From an uncultured Ruminococcus sp. (GTDB taxonomy: Bacteria; Bacillota; Clostridia; Oscillospirales; Ruminococcaceae): a stretch of 15,040 nucleotides of DNA. Of the stretch, positions 7,736-13,980 are shown piece after piece. The DNA lies in NCBI GenBank assembly GCA_910579835.1, contig CAJTWQ010000046.1, forward strand, positions 1 through 15,040, given 5' to 3'. Position 1 is the stretch's first letter. Each line of letters begins with the position of its first letter. Under the pieces are notes generated by a model. The model was given only the letters and a program-made list of their open reading frames with translations, was not told the DNA's origin and did no database searches. The translations under genes were made by a program, and so were the position numbers.

Positions 7736-8936
7736 TTTGTTTTTCCTCCTGAATTTTTTTCAGTTTGGTGAGTATCAGGTTAGCGGCGTCAAATTTGGTC
7801 ATTATTTCCAGTTCCTCATTGCCGTCACCGGTTATCATAGTGATAATATTTGTATCAGTTCCGAAGCCTGCGCCGGCAGTCTTCAGAGAGTTGGCGCATA
7901 TCATATCCGCATTTTTAGAGACGAGCTTTTTCCGGGAATTTTCGATTACATTGTCCGTTTCCATTGAAAAACCGCAGACAACCTGTTTGTTATTTTTATT
8001 ATGCCCAATGTATCTTAGAATATCGGCGGTGCGTTTAAGCGAAACAGACATATCGCTTTCGGTTTTCTTGATTTTGCTGTCGGCGCAGGTGAGCGGAGTG
8101 TAGTCTGCAACAGCCGCTGCCTTGATTATAATGTCCTGTTCCTTAAAGTGTTCCTTAACCGCATTAAACATATCCTCCGCCGTCTTTACCGGGATAACTT
8201 TCGTAAACATAGGCGGTTCAATTTCCGTATGCGCGGCTATAAGAGTTACCTCTGCGCCTCTGAGCATTGCGGCACGGGCAAGTGCAAACCCCATTTTTCC
8301 GCTGGAATGATTGGTTATGAATCTGACAGGATCAATGCTTTCACGGGTTGCTCCGGCGGTTATAAGGAGCTTTTTTCCGGCAAGATCCTTTTTAAATGCA
8401 GTCTCACGAATAATATATTCAAGAAGAGTATTTTCATCAGGCAGTTTTCCGTCGCCTAGATCACGGTTGGCAAGCATTCCTCTGACAGGATCGGCAACTA
8501 TATAGCCATGTGTCTTGAGCTTTTCAATATTCTCCTGCACAATGGGATTATGATACATATTGTGGTTCATAGCCGGAGCGATTATCTTAGGGCAGACTGC
8601 CGCCATTATAGTAGTGGTCAGCATATCATCGGCAATTCCGACCGCAATTTTTCCGATAACATTGGCGGTAGCCGGAGCGATCATAACGACGTCAGCCTTT
8701 TTGGCGACAGAAACATGTTGAACGCAGTATTCAAAATTGCGGTCAAAGGAATCTATCAGGCATTTATGCTGAGTCAGTGTCTCAAATGTAAGGGGATGTA
8801 CAAAATTTAGCGCATTCGGTGTCATGGCGACATATACATCCGCTCCCAGCTTTGTAAGCATACGGGCGAGGTTGCAGGTCTTGTAAGCGGCAATAGATGC
8901 GCTGACTCCTAATAAAACAGTTTTTCCTGTAAGCAT
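7716..8936 (-). CDS. coaBC: Bifunctional PPC synthetase / PPC decarboxylase (coenzyme A synthesis)
   Basis: Joins 4'-phosphopantothenate to cysteine (CoaB) and decarboxylates the product to 4'-phosphopantetheine (CoaC). Length is 406 residues, normal for the family. The ATG at 8936 has AGGAGGT 4-5 nt upstream. The N-terminal FMN-binding CoaC domain (about 1-180) has SASIAAYK, catalytic H74 (QHVSV) and PAMN (N124). The C-terminal CoaB domain (about 185-395) has GATRESIDPVRFITN with N209, the HSSGKMG loop, and the KIKK motif with K288. Compared with E. coli, these residues sit at a constant offset of one, but the expected Cys158 is N157 here, in GMLANRDLGDGKLPD. That Cys is needed for the final step in E. 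coli, so this CoaC may use another residue, or the change may be common in this lineage. The gene heads an operon with ldhA and is divergent from coaX. Confidence 0.92.
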   Translation of the reverse strand: MLTGKTVLLGVSASIAAYKTCNLARMLTKLGADVYVAMTPNALNFVHPLTFETLTQHKCLIDSFDRNFEYCVQHVSVAKKADVVMIAPATANVIGKIAVGIADDMLTTTIMAAVCPKIIAPAMNHNMYHNPIVQENIEKLKTHGYIVADPVRGMLANRDLGDGKLPDENTLLEYIIRETAFKKDLAGKKLLITAGATRESIDPVRFITNHSSGKMGFALARAAMLRGAEVTLIAAHTEIEPPMFTKVIPVKTAEDMFNAVKEHFKEQDIIIKAAAVADYTPLTCADSKIKKTESDMSVSLKRTADILRYIGHNKNNKQVVCGFSMETDNVIENSRKKLVSKNADMICANSLKTAGAGFGTDTNIITMITGDGNEELEIMTKFDAANLILTKLKKIQEEKQNENCIL

Positions 8937-8950
8937 ATTGACCTCCTGTA

Positions 8951-9018
8951 TATACTAAACGCTTTTTCTGAAAAATATCAATGAACTTTTTTGGAATCCT
9001 GTAACAGCGTTTAGCATA
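8951..9018 (-). promoter_or_regulatory. coaBC leader hairpin
   Basis: Two arms, 8951-8963 and 9006-9018, can pair over 13 bp with one G-U in the coaBC leader RNA, enclosing 42 nt. The 3' arm ends about 3 nt before the AGGAGGT site. It matches no riboswitch I recognise, and its role (RNA stability, or control of translation) is a guess. Confidence 0.4.
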
Positions 9019-9028
9019 GTATTTTTTT

Positions 9029-9034
9029 ATTATA
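9029..9034 (-). promoter_or_regulatory. Extended -10 promoter of coaBC-ldhA
   Basis: On the minus strand TGGTATAAT is an extended -10 element (TGnTATAAT); no good -35 box is present. The predicted start near 9022 gives a leader of about 85 nt. Confidence 0.55.
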
Positions 9035-9078
9035 CCACAAAAATTTGAAAAATGGTAGATTTTTGCAAAAAAATATGC

Positions 9079-9084
9079 TATAAT
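9079..9084 (+). promoter_or_regulatory. Extended -10 promoter of coaX
   Basis: TGCTATAAT is an extended -10 element; the -35 region is poor. It lies 45 bp from the oppositely directed coaBC -10 box and about 33 bp before the coaX ATG. Both divergent promoters rely on the extended -10 form, unlike the other promoters in the window. Confidence 0.6.
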
Positions 9085-9116
9085 ATTATCAGAATAAATT
9101 AACGGAGGAATGAAAA

Positions 9117-9893
9117 ATGCTTTTAGCTGTAGATATAGGAAACACAAATATAGTTTTTGGCTGCGTGAATGAAAATGATGAAGTTGTGCTTTTTGAGCGC
9201 ATCTCTACCAATCACAACGCTACTTCTGCCGAATATGCCTCTTTGATGAAAAGTCTGTTTGAAATGAACAGAATGGATACATCTGTCGTTCACGATGCGG
9301 TTATGTCCTCCGTAGTTCCCTCGGTAACAAGTACCGTAAAATCGGCTGTTAAAAAACTTTTTAATACTGATATAATGCAGGCAGGACCGGGTGTGAAAAC
9401 CGGATTGAACATACTTATTGACAATCCGGCGCAGCTGGGTAGCGACCAGGTTGCTGATGCTGTTGCAGCGATAAATCTTTATAAAGCGCCGCTTATTATT
9501 ATAGATATGGGAACTGCTACCACGATCTCTGTAATTGACAAAAACAAAGGCTACAGGGGCGGAATTATCATGACTGGCATGGGGGTGGCCGCCGATGCTC
9601 TTATATCGAGAACAGCGCAGCTGCCAAAGATAAATTTTGAGGATCCTGGACATATTATTGGTACTAATACTATCGACTGCATGAAGAGCGGAATGCTTTA
9701 TTCCAATGCCTGTGCCTTGGACGGCATTATTCAGCGGATGGAAGAAGAACTTGGCGAGGAATGCACAGCAGTAGCAACCGGCGGACTTTCAGAGCTTGTG
9801 GTGCCGCTTTGCCGCCGCAATATTATTCTTGACAGCAATTTGCTTATTAAAGGGCTTAACTTTATTTATAAAAAAAATAAGTTCATAAAATAA
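9117..9893 (+). CDS. coaX: Type III pantothenate kinase
   Basis: Phosphorylates pantothenate, the first step of coenzyme A synthesis; type III enzymes are cytoplasmic dimers of the ASKHA fold. Length is 258 residues, normal for the family. The ATG at 9117 has GGAGG 8 nt upstream. Visible motifs are the phosphate loop DIGNTN (6-11), LGSDQVAD with the expected catalytic base D110, DMGTATT (130-136), GG at 148-149 and ATGGL (220-224). Two small departures from the usual GADRxxN and GGxIxPG motifs are Gln at the Arg position (111) and Thr at the Pro position (153); the central acid residues remain, so I expect it to be active. It is divergent from coaBC, another coenzyme A gene, and ends at a strong terminator. 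Confidence 0.92.
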   Translation: MLLAVDIGNTNIVFGCVNENDEVVLFERISTNHNATSAEYASLMKSLFEMNRMDTSVVHDAVMSSVVPSVTSTVKSAVKKLFNTDIMQAGPGVKTGLNILIDNPAQLGSDQVADAVAAINLYKAPLIIIDMGTATTISVIDKNKGYRGGIIMTGMGVAADALISRTAQLPKINFEDPGHIIGTNTIDCMKSGMLYSNACALDGIIQRMEEELGEECTAVATGGLSELVVPLCRRNIILDSNLLIKGLNFIYKKNKFIK

Positions 9894-9910
9894 CATATTA
9901 TTTGCAATAT

Positions 9911-9952
9911 AAAAAGCACCCGTCCTGAGCTTTTCAGGTTCGGGTGCTTTTT
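9911..9952. terminator. Bidirectional terminator between coaX and the proline-rich gene
   Basis: A stem of 12 bp (9911-9922 with 9941-9952) is extended by an inner CCTGA/TCAGG pairing. A5 on the left and T8 on the right make it usable from both sides. It follows the coaX stop by 17 bp and abuts the stop codon of the convergent gene at 9953. Confidence 0.85.
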
Positions 9953-10555
9953 TTACCAGTTTTGCGCTTCTGGGGGTGCATCAGTCGGTGGAGGATCGGT
10001 AGCCGGAGGAGGATCAGTCGGCGGTGGATCGGTAGCTGGAGGAGGATCTGTCACTGGCGGTATATCTGTAGGCGGCTGAGGAACATCTGTGGGATATTCT
10101 GTCGGGTACGGTGGATAATCCGTAGGTTCCGGAGGGATTGGATAGTCAATCGGGTCTGTAGGTTCATCGGGAGGATAATTATTTTCATTAGGATCGCCGC
10201 CTGTGGGAATTCTTCCGCCGGAGTAGAAACCGTCGCCGGTAGTAACGGTAACTGAGAAATTCTTTTTTCTTGTCATGCGTGTAGTCGTAACGATTCCGGA
10301 AACGGCTGTTCCTTTTGATCCAACGAATGATTCATCGTTTGCCGGCTGGGTTGTAACCGTCTGCGCCGATTCTGTACTTTTTGAAGCTTTGGCCTCACGG
10401 CCGTATTTTTGCTGGATAGTTTCACTTGGCGAGATCGGGAACAGTACGAAGAAGCCAAGTATTACCACGGTTAATGCTACAAAGCAGCCGCAGGATATAA
10501 GTGTGATTTTAGTTGATTTGTTAAGGCTGGCAAAAAAATTTCTGACCTTGCTCAT
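9953..10555 (-). CDS. Single-pass membrane protein with proline-rich tail, unknown function
   Basis: A 200-residue protein I do not recognise. An in-frame ATG exists 30 nt upstream, but the ATG at 10555 has AGGAGAG 8 nt before it, inside that extra stretch, so I chose 10555. Residues 1-16 are short and basic, residues about 17-39 a transmembrane helix, residues 40-126 a Ser/Thr-rich region with few features, and residues about 127-194 a proline-rich tail with TDPPP-type repeats. Basic residues before the helix predict the tail outside the cell, where it might span the wall or carry a binding site. No catalytic motif, sorting signal or dockerin is visible. It is convergent with coaX and lies 187 bp downstream of the GH26 gene on the same strand, but has its own promoter. 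Confidence 0.7.
   Translation of the reverse strand: MSKVRNFFASLNKSTKITLISCGCFVALTVVILGFFVLFPISPSETIQQKYGREAKASKSTESAQTVTTQPANDESFVGSKGTAVSGIVTTTRMTRKKNFSVTVTTGDGFYSGGRIPTGGDPNENNYPPDEPTDPIDYPIPPEPTDYPPYPTEYPTDVPQPPTDIPPVTDPPPATDPPPTDPPPATDPPPTDAPPEAQNW
9984..10049 (-). repeat. Two tandem 33-bp coding repeats
   Basis: Copies 9984-10016 and 10017-10049 differ at only a few bases and encode the same 11-residue TDPPPATDPPP-type unit. Such a repeat can change copy number by replication slippage without breaking the frame. Confidence 0.7.
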
Positions 10556-10609
10556 TTTTAACACTCTCCTGGAAATTGTATTCATCTGTGGACATCGTAT
10601 TCAATTTAT

Positions 10610-10638
10610 ATTGTATACCAGATCATGTGAAAAGTCAA
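10610..10638 (-). promoter_or_regulatory. Promoter of the proline-rich membrane protein gene
   Basis: On the minus strand TTGACT (10633-10638) and TACAAT (10610-10615) are separated by 17 bp. The predicted leader is about 50 nt. No clear terminator separates this from the GH26 gene, so readthrough is also possible. Confidence 0.6.
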
Positions 10639-10741
10639 GAGAAAATATAATTTTATATTGTTTTGAAAATCTGGATTGTGCACAAGATATAACAATTTGG
10701 TTTAAATTTTAGTTGCATTTGTACATATTCACAAAAAATAC

Positions 10742-12763
10742 TTATTGCTCAGTTTCCGGAAGCTTATCAATAAGTCCGATAAGATATTTTTGTATTGCGA
10801 GAGCGTCCATGTTTGTAAGACCGTCTCCGTTGCCGGAAACATCGCCGTTTTTTATTCCCTTTTCTGTGATGTGGGATTTATCCGTGCCGTTTATGCCGTA
10901 TACGTCGGGATTTCCGATAGCCTGCATGACAAGTACGGCGTCGTTAAGGCGGACTTCTCCGTTGCAGTTGGCGTCACCCCATTTGGGGAGGATTTCTTCG
11001 CTGCTGTACAGGTTATTCGGAAGCTTGTCGAGGGTGATACAGTAGTCGCTCTGGTACATTTCCTTTACTTTGTCCGGATCATTGAAATTATCACCAGAGA
11101 TAAAGTTGTCCTGTCCGTTGTCATACCATGTGCAGAAATAAAGCCATGAAGCCTTTTCAGTAAGAAGATTGCTTATGCTGGGGATAGTGCTGTTTTCGGT
11201 AATGGCGTTCATCTTTTTGCAGTTGGTATATCCGTTGATTGCCCAGTAGATATTGCTGTTGCAGTCCTCGTTAGGACCGCTTGTAAGACCGTCGTGACGG
11301 TTATACTGGGTATCATATTTATCCCAGCCTACAATATCAACGTAGTCATCGCCTGGATACCACTCTCCCGAAGCGTCAGACCACGCATACAGGTTATTCT
11401 CCCAAATAATGTTATGAAGATTGTACTTGTTTGTAAGCTGATCGTAGAGATATTTCCACAGTTCTTTGTAATCGTTTGCACCATCCTGCGACCACCAGAA
11501 CCAAGCTCCGGAACCGTCAACGGGGTCTGATGTTGTGCTTGGATTTCCCTCTGCCTCGTGGAAAGGTCTGAACATTACAGGCACATTGTTGTCCTGCAAT
11601 ATCTTGAACTGTTCAGCCAAATCTTCAATAGCCAGATTAAGATACTCGTTTTCCTTTGTTCCTTCTTTAACGGCATTGGCGATCTTAAACTGTTTATTCG
11701 GCTTATAGGAACATACCGACCAGTCAACGGCGTCTCCAGGCGTGTAGTTTTCAAAATCAGTGGGAAGATTTATGTGCCAGCAGGCAGTAGCGATGCCCCC
11801 GCGATTTTTGACCCAGTCGATAATACGCTGTGTTGTACCGTCATCCCAGCCGTAAAGAGGATTGTAATTCATGAAATCAAAGCCTCTGATTGCCGGATAT
11901 TTTCCGGTAAGGTCGGCAATCCAATCAAATTCCTGATCGTAGTAATCATATTTGTAGCTGCGGTTCTGTTCATCATAGGTATATATACGTCCGTCCTCGC
12001 CGGTGCAGTGCCAGTAGAACATGTTGCCGTCTTTATCAGTGCCGGTGCTTTCACGGTCAATAGTATATTCATTTCCGTCGCTGTCTATACATATATCCTT
12101 TTCTTTGTCGTATCTAATAGTGGTCTGAACAACGTGACCGCCTCCATAGATCTCCTGCTGTCCGGAAATGATATTCTTTCCGTAAACGCTGTGAAGATAT
12201 TTCATAAGTGCTTTGGTTTCGGCAGTAGCCTTTGGATCGCATGGAACGGAATCGGCCTGAGTAACATCAGGAAAAACGGCTTCCTTGACGGTTACTGTGT
12301 CAATAGCAAGATAGCCGTATTTATTCAAGAAAGCAATTTCGTTTGTTCCCTTTTTCAGGCGGATAACGCCCATATCAACATCTGTCCACTTATCGTAATA
12401 CGGAACGGTCAGAGAGTATTCCACTCCGTTTACAGAAATAGTCTGCTGACGCCCTCCTTTATCAAGAATCTGTACGCAGCGTGCGCTTACCTGATACATT
12501 CCGTCTTCCGGAACGGTAATATTGAAAGAAACCGGACTTCCAGTGATGTAGGTAAACCCCTTGCCTGAAAATCCCGGAAATTCGTCGGTATAGATTTTAT
12601 CCCACAATGCTGCGTCATTCATGTCCTCGCCCTCTATTGTATAGGGGAAAACTGTCATTTCTGTTTCAGCGGTTGATGTAAACGAGCCTGATGCCGCTGT
12701 CATTACAGCAGCCATAGCAGCAGCCGATACTGCGGCGGTCGATCTTTTCAGATTGTTTTTCAT
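10742..12763 (-). CDS. Secreted CBM35-like / GH26 beta-mannanase with dockerin
   Basis: Predicted endo-beta-1,4-mannanase of 673 residues. The ATG at 12763 has GGGAGGA about 8 nt upstream and starts a signal peptide with an Ala-rich core ending near residue 33. Residues about 38-162 resemble a CBM35 beta-sandwich (YTIEGEDM start, DTVTV end). Residues about 180-585 are the GH26 barrel, with acid/base E403 in RPFHE, WFWW at 421-424, and probable nucleophile E523 in AITENS. A stretch of about 60 residues (215-278), rich in Asp, Gly and Tyr, sits between the SGQQE strand and the TGKYPAIRGFDF strand, where GH26 enzymes usually have a short loop. Residues about 596-665 are a dockerin, with a long spacer between its two loops and one extra residue in the second. 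The enzyme would be secreted, docked to a cohesin and act on plant mannans. Other GH26 specificities cannot be excluded. Confidence 0.93.
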   Translation of the reverse strand: MKNNLKRSTAAVSAAAMAAVMTAASGSFTSTAETEMTVFPYTIEGEDMNDAALWDKIYTDEFPGFSGKGFTYITGSPVSFNITVPEDGMYQVSARCVQILDKGGRQQTISVNGVEYSLTVPYYDKWTDVDMGVIRLKKGTNEIAFLNKYGYLAIDTVTVKEAVFPDVTQADSVPCDPKATAETKALMKYLHSVYGKNIISGQQEIYGGGHVVQTTIRYDKEKDICIDSDGNEYTIDRESTGTDKDGNMFYWHCTGEDGRIYTYDEQNRSYKYDYYDQEFDWIADLTGKYPAIRGFDFMNYNPLYGWDDGTTQRIIDWVKNRGGIATACWHINLPTDFENYTPGDAVDWSVCSYKPNKQFKIANAVKEGTKENEYLNLAIEDLAEQFKILQDNNVPVMFRPFHEAEGNPSTTSDPVDGSGAWFWWSQDGANDYKELWKYLYDQLTNKYNLHNIIWENNLYAWSDASGEWYPGDDYVDIVGWDKYDTQYNRHDGLTSGPNEDCNSNIYWAINGYTNCKKMNAITENSTIPSISNLLTEKASWLYFCTWYDNGQDNFISGDNFNDPDKVKEMYQSDYCITLDKLPNNLYSSEEILPKWGDANCNGEVRLNDAVLVMQAIGNPDVYGINGTDKSHITEKGIKNGDVSGNGDGLTNMDALAIQKYLIGLIDKLPETEQ

Positions 12764-12796
12764 TGAAAATTCCTCCCTTGTATTTATATCTCAGAA

Positions 12797-12827
12797 CCTG
12801 TCCGTATACATACCCGGTACGGGCAGG
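12797..12827 (-). promoter_or_regulatory. Leader hairpin of the GH26 gene
   Basis: Ten-bp arms 12797-12806 and 12818-12827 (one G-U in RNA) with an 11-nt loop lie in the predicted 115-nt leader, about 35 nt before the start codon. There is no T tract, so it is not an evident terminator. It may stabilise the messenger. Confidence 0.35.
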
Positions 12828-12883
12828 CTTTCAGAACAGACCTGATGCAGAGAAGTCTATGCTCCGCATACTTTTATACCTTA

Positions 12884-12912
12884 ATTATATATGCTTACCA
12901 CGATTTTGTCAA
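12884..12912 (-). promoter_or_regulatory. Consensus promoter of the GH26 gene
   Basis: On the minus strand TTGACA (12907-12912) and TATAAT (12884-12889) match the consensus exactly with a 17-bp spacer. The 310-bp gap 12764-13073 contains this promoter, its leader and the opposing Nudix promoter; I see no gene in it. Confidence 0.75.
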
Positions 12913-12927
12913 GGATAAAATATAGAT

Positions 12928-12942
12928 AAATATTAAATATTT
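12928..12942. repeat. AT palindrome between two divergent promoters
   Basis: Seven-bp arms AAATATT/AATATTT flank a single A, between the -35 boxes of the GH26 and Nudix promoters (16 and 11 bp from their edges). It could be an operator, but AT-rich palindromes arise easily by chance. Confidence 0.25.
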
Positions 12943-12952
12943 CTCAGAGGTA

Positions 12953-12981
12953 TTGACATTTTATTTCCGGAGGTATATAAT
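12953..12981 (+). promoter_or_regulatory. Consensus promoter of the Nudix gene
   Basis: TTGACA (12953-12958), a 17-bp spacer and TATAAT (12976-12981) match the consensus exactly. The predicted leader is about 85 nt. Confidence 0.75.
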
Positions 12982-13073
12982 ATACCACGAAATGCAGGAA
13001 ATACCATTTATTACGGTATGGAAATGCGTGTTCGAATAAAACTATAAGTATAAATAAGAGGCGTTTAGCAGAG

Positions 13074-13865
13074 ATGGATATTATTGAAATTTATCTGAAC
13101 AAGCTTGCATCAGCAGAAGAGCTTTACAAAGAAATATCTGAAAAACTTGGAGATCCGGCAGTTTTGGACAGGGAAACCCTGAAGCGCTCTATAAATTGCA
13201 GGAAAGCTCCTGTAGAATACCGTCTATATATTTCTGATGAAAATATCTCCAATACTACGGCAGATGAGATTCTGGATATTTTTCAGACGTGTACAGGAGG
13301 AAAAACAGACTTGACAGCCAAATTTATCACCGATGAGTTTCTTAATCTTCTTGACGAGAGCGAGAGGCTGACCCAGAAAAGCAAGCCGCGTTCGCTTATT
13401 CACCGTGACGGCGATCTTCATGCCGTTGTTCATGTGTGGATCATCAGACGGAAAGACATGGGGATATATGTTCTTTTGCAGAAACGTTCCGGCAGTAAGC
13501 TTATAAATCCCGGATGCTATGACGTTTCCGTTGCCGGACATATTGTTCAGGGAACTGAGCCGGGAAAAACGGCTGTGAGAGAGGCTTACGAAGAACTCGG
13601 ACTTGTGATTAAGCGCGAAAAGCTGTCCTTTATCGGCGTACATCGTAATTCCTGCCGCTGCGGTGCAGTTAACGATAACGAGCTTGCAGCTGTGTACGTC
13701 TACAGCGAAAATATTGACGCTGACAGTCTCGTTATATCCGAGGACGAGGTTTCAGAGGTGTGCTGGGCGGAAATTGATGAAATATTGGCAGCGATAGATA
13801 ATGATAAGTTTTTGAACTGTATCTCTCTTGAAGAGCTTGCCATGATAAAAAAGGCTGTTTTCTGA
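13074..13865 (+). CDS. Nudix hydrolase with N-terminal extension
   Basis: A 263-residue protein whose C-terminal part (about 85-263) is a Nudix hydrolase of the isopentenyl-diphosphate isomerase-like group (HRDGDLHAVVHVWI start, then LLQKRS). The Nudix box is at 155-177: G155, then REAYEELGL holding the metal-binding glutamates. Thr161 replaces the first Glu of the consensus, with a Glu just after it; catalysis depends mostly on the later glutamates, so activity is still likely. The substrate, probably a nucleoside or isoprenoid diphosphate, cannot be told from sequence. Residues 1-84 are an extension I do not recognise, partly helical and charged, which continues smoothly into the domain. 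The start ATG at 13074 has only GAGG 12 nt upstream, rather far, so translation may be weak. A terminator follows. Confidence 0.85.
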   Translation: MDIIEIYLNKLASAEELYKEISEKLGDPAVLDRETLKRSINCRKAPVEYRLYISDENISNTTADEILDIFQTCTGGKTDLTAKFITDEFLNLLDESERLTQKSKPRSLIHRDGDLHAVVHVWIIRRKDMGIYVLLQKRSGSKLINPGCYDVSVAGHIVQGTEPGKTAVREAYEELGLVIKREKLSFIGVHRNSCRCGAVNDNELAAVYVYSENIDADSLVISEDEVSEVCWAEIDEILAAIDNDKFLNCISLEELAMIKKAVF

Positions 13866-13895
13866 CGCTATGTAGGAATCAAGCTGTTTTTTGCA

Positions 13896-13931
13896 GGTCA
13901 GTTCCGGTCTGAGACTGGAATTGACCTTTTT
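13896..13931 (+). terminator. Rho-independent terminator of the Nudix gene
   Basis: A 13-bp stem with two G-U pairs (13896-13908 with 13914-13926) and a 5-nt loop is followed by five T. Confidence 0.8.
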
Positions 13932-13973
13932 CTCCTTTCAAACGTGTATATAATGACACGACTTTGAAAGGAG
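13932..13973 (+). promoter_or_regulatory. Palindrome carrying -10 box and ribosome binding site of the lipoprotein gene
   Basis: Arms of 16 bp (13932-13947 and 13956-13973, with a 2-nt bulge) flank an 8-nt loop. The loop overlaps TATAAT at 13949-13954, and the right arm holds AAGGAG at 13968-13973, 7 nt before the ATG at 13981. RNA started from this -10 box would lack the left arm and keep the site open. Readthrough RNA from the Nudix gene would fold the site away. It could also be a protein operator. Confidence 0.5.
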
Positions 13974-13980
13974 TAAAGAA

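Noticed and set aside
8782..9147. A 121-residue minus-strand frame over the coaBC leader
   Set aside because: It overlaps the coaBC start in another frame, crosses both divergent promoters and has an unlikely composition.
9984..10049. Short direct repeats that might suggest a CRISPR array
   Set aside because: The two copies are adjacent without spacers and encode TDPPP repeats in frame.
11558..12568. A 336-residue open frame on the plus strand
   Set aside because: It lies wholly antisense to the GH26 gene, has no ribosome binding site and shows no recognisable domain; the opposite frame has clear catalytic motifs.
9007..13070. The same 10-mer GCGTTTAGCA in the coaBC leader (9007-9016) and before the Nudix gene (13061-13070)
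   Set aside because: Ten-base matches are expected by chance many times in a window of this size, and the surrounding bases differ.
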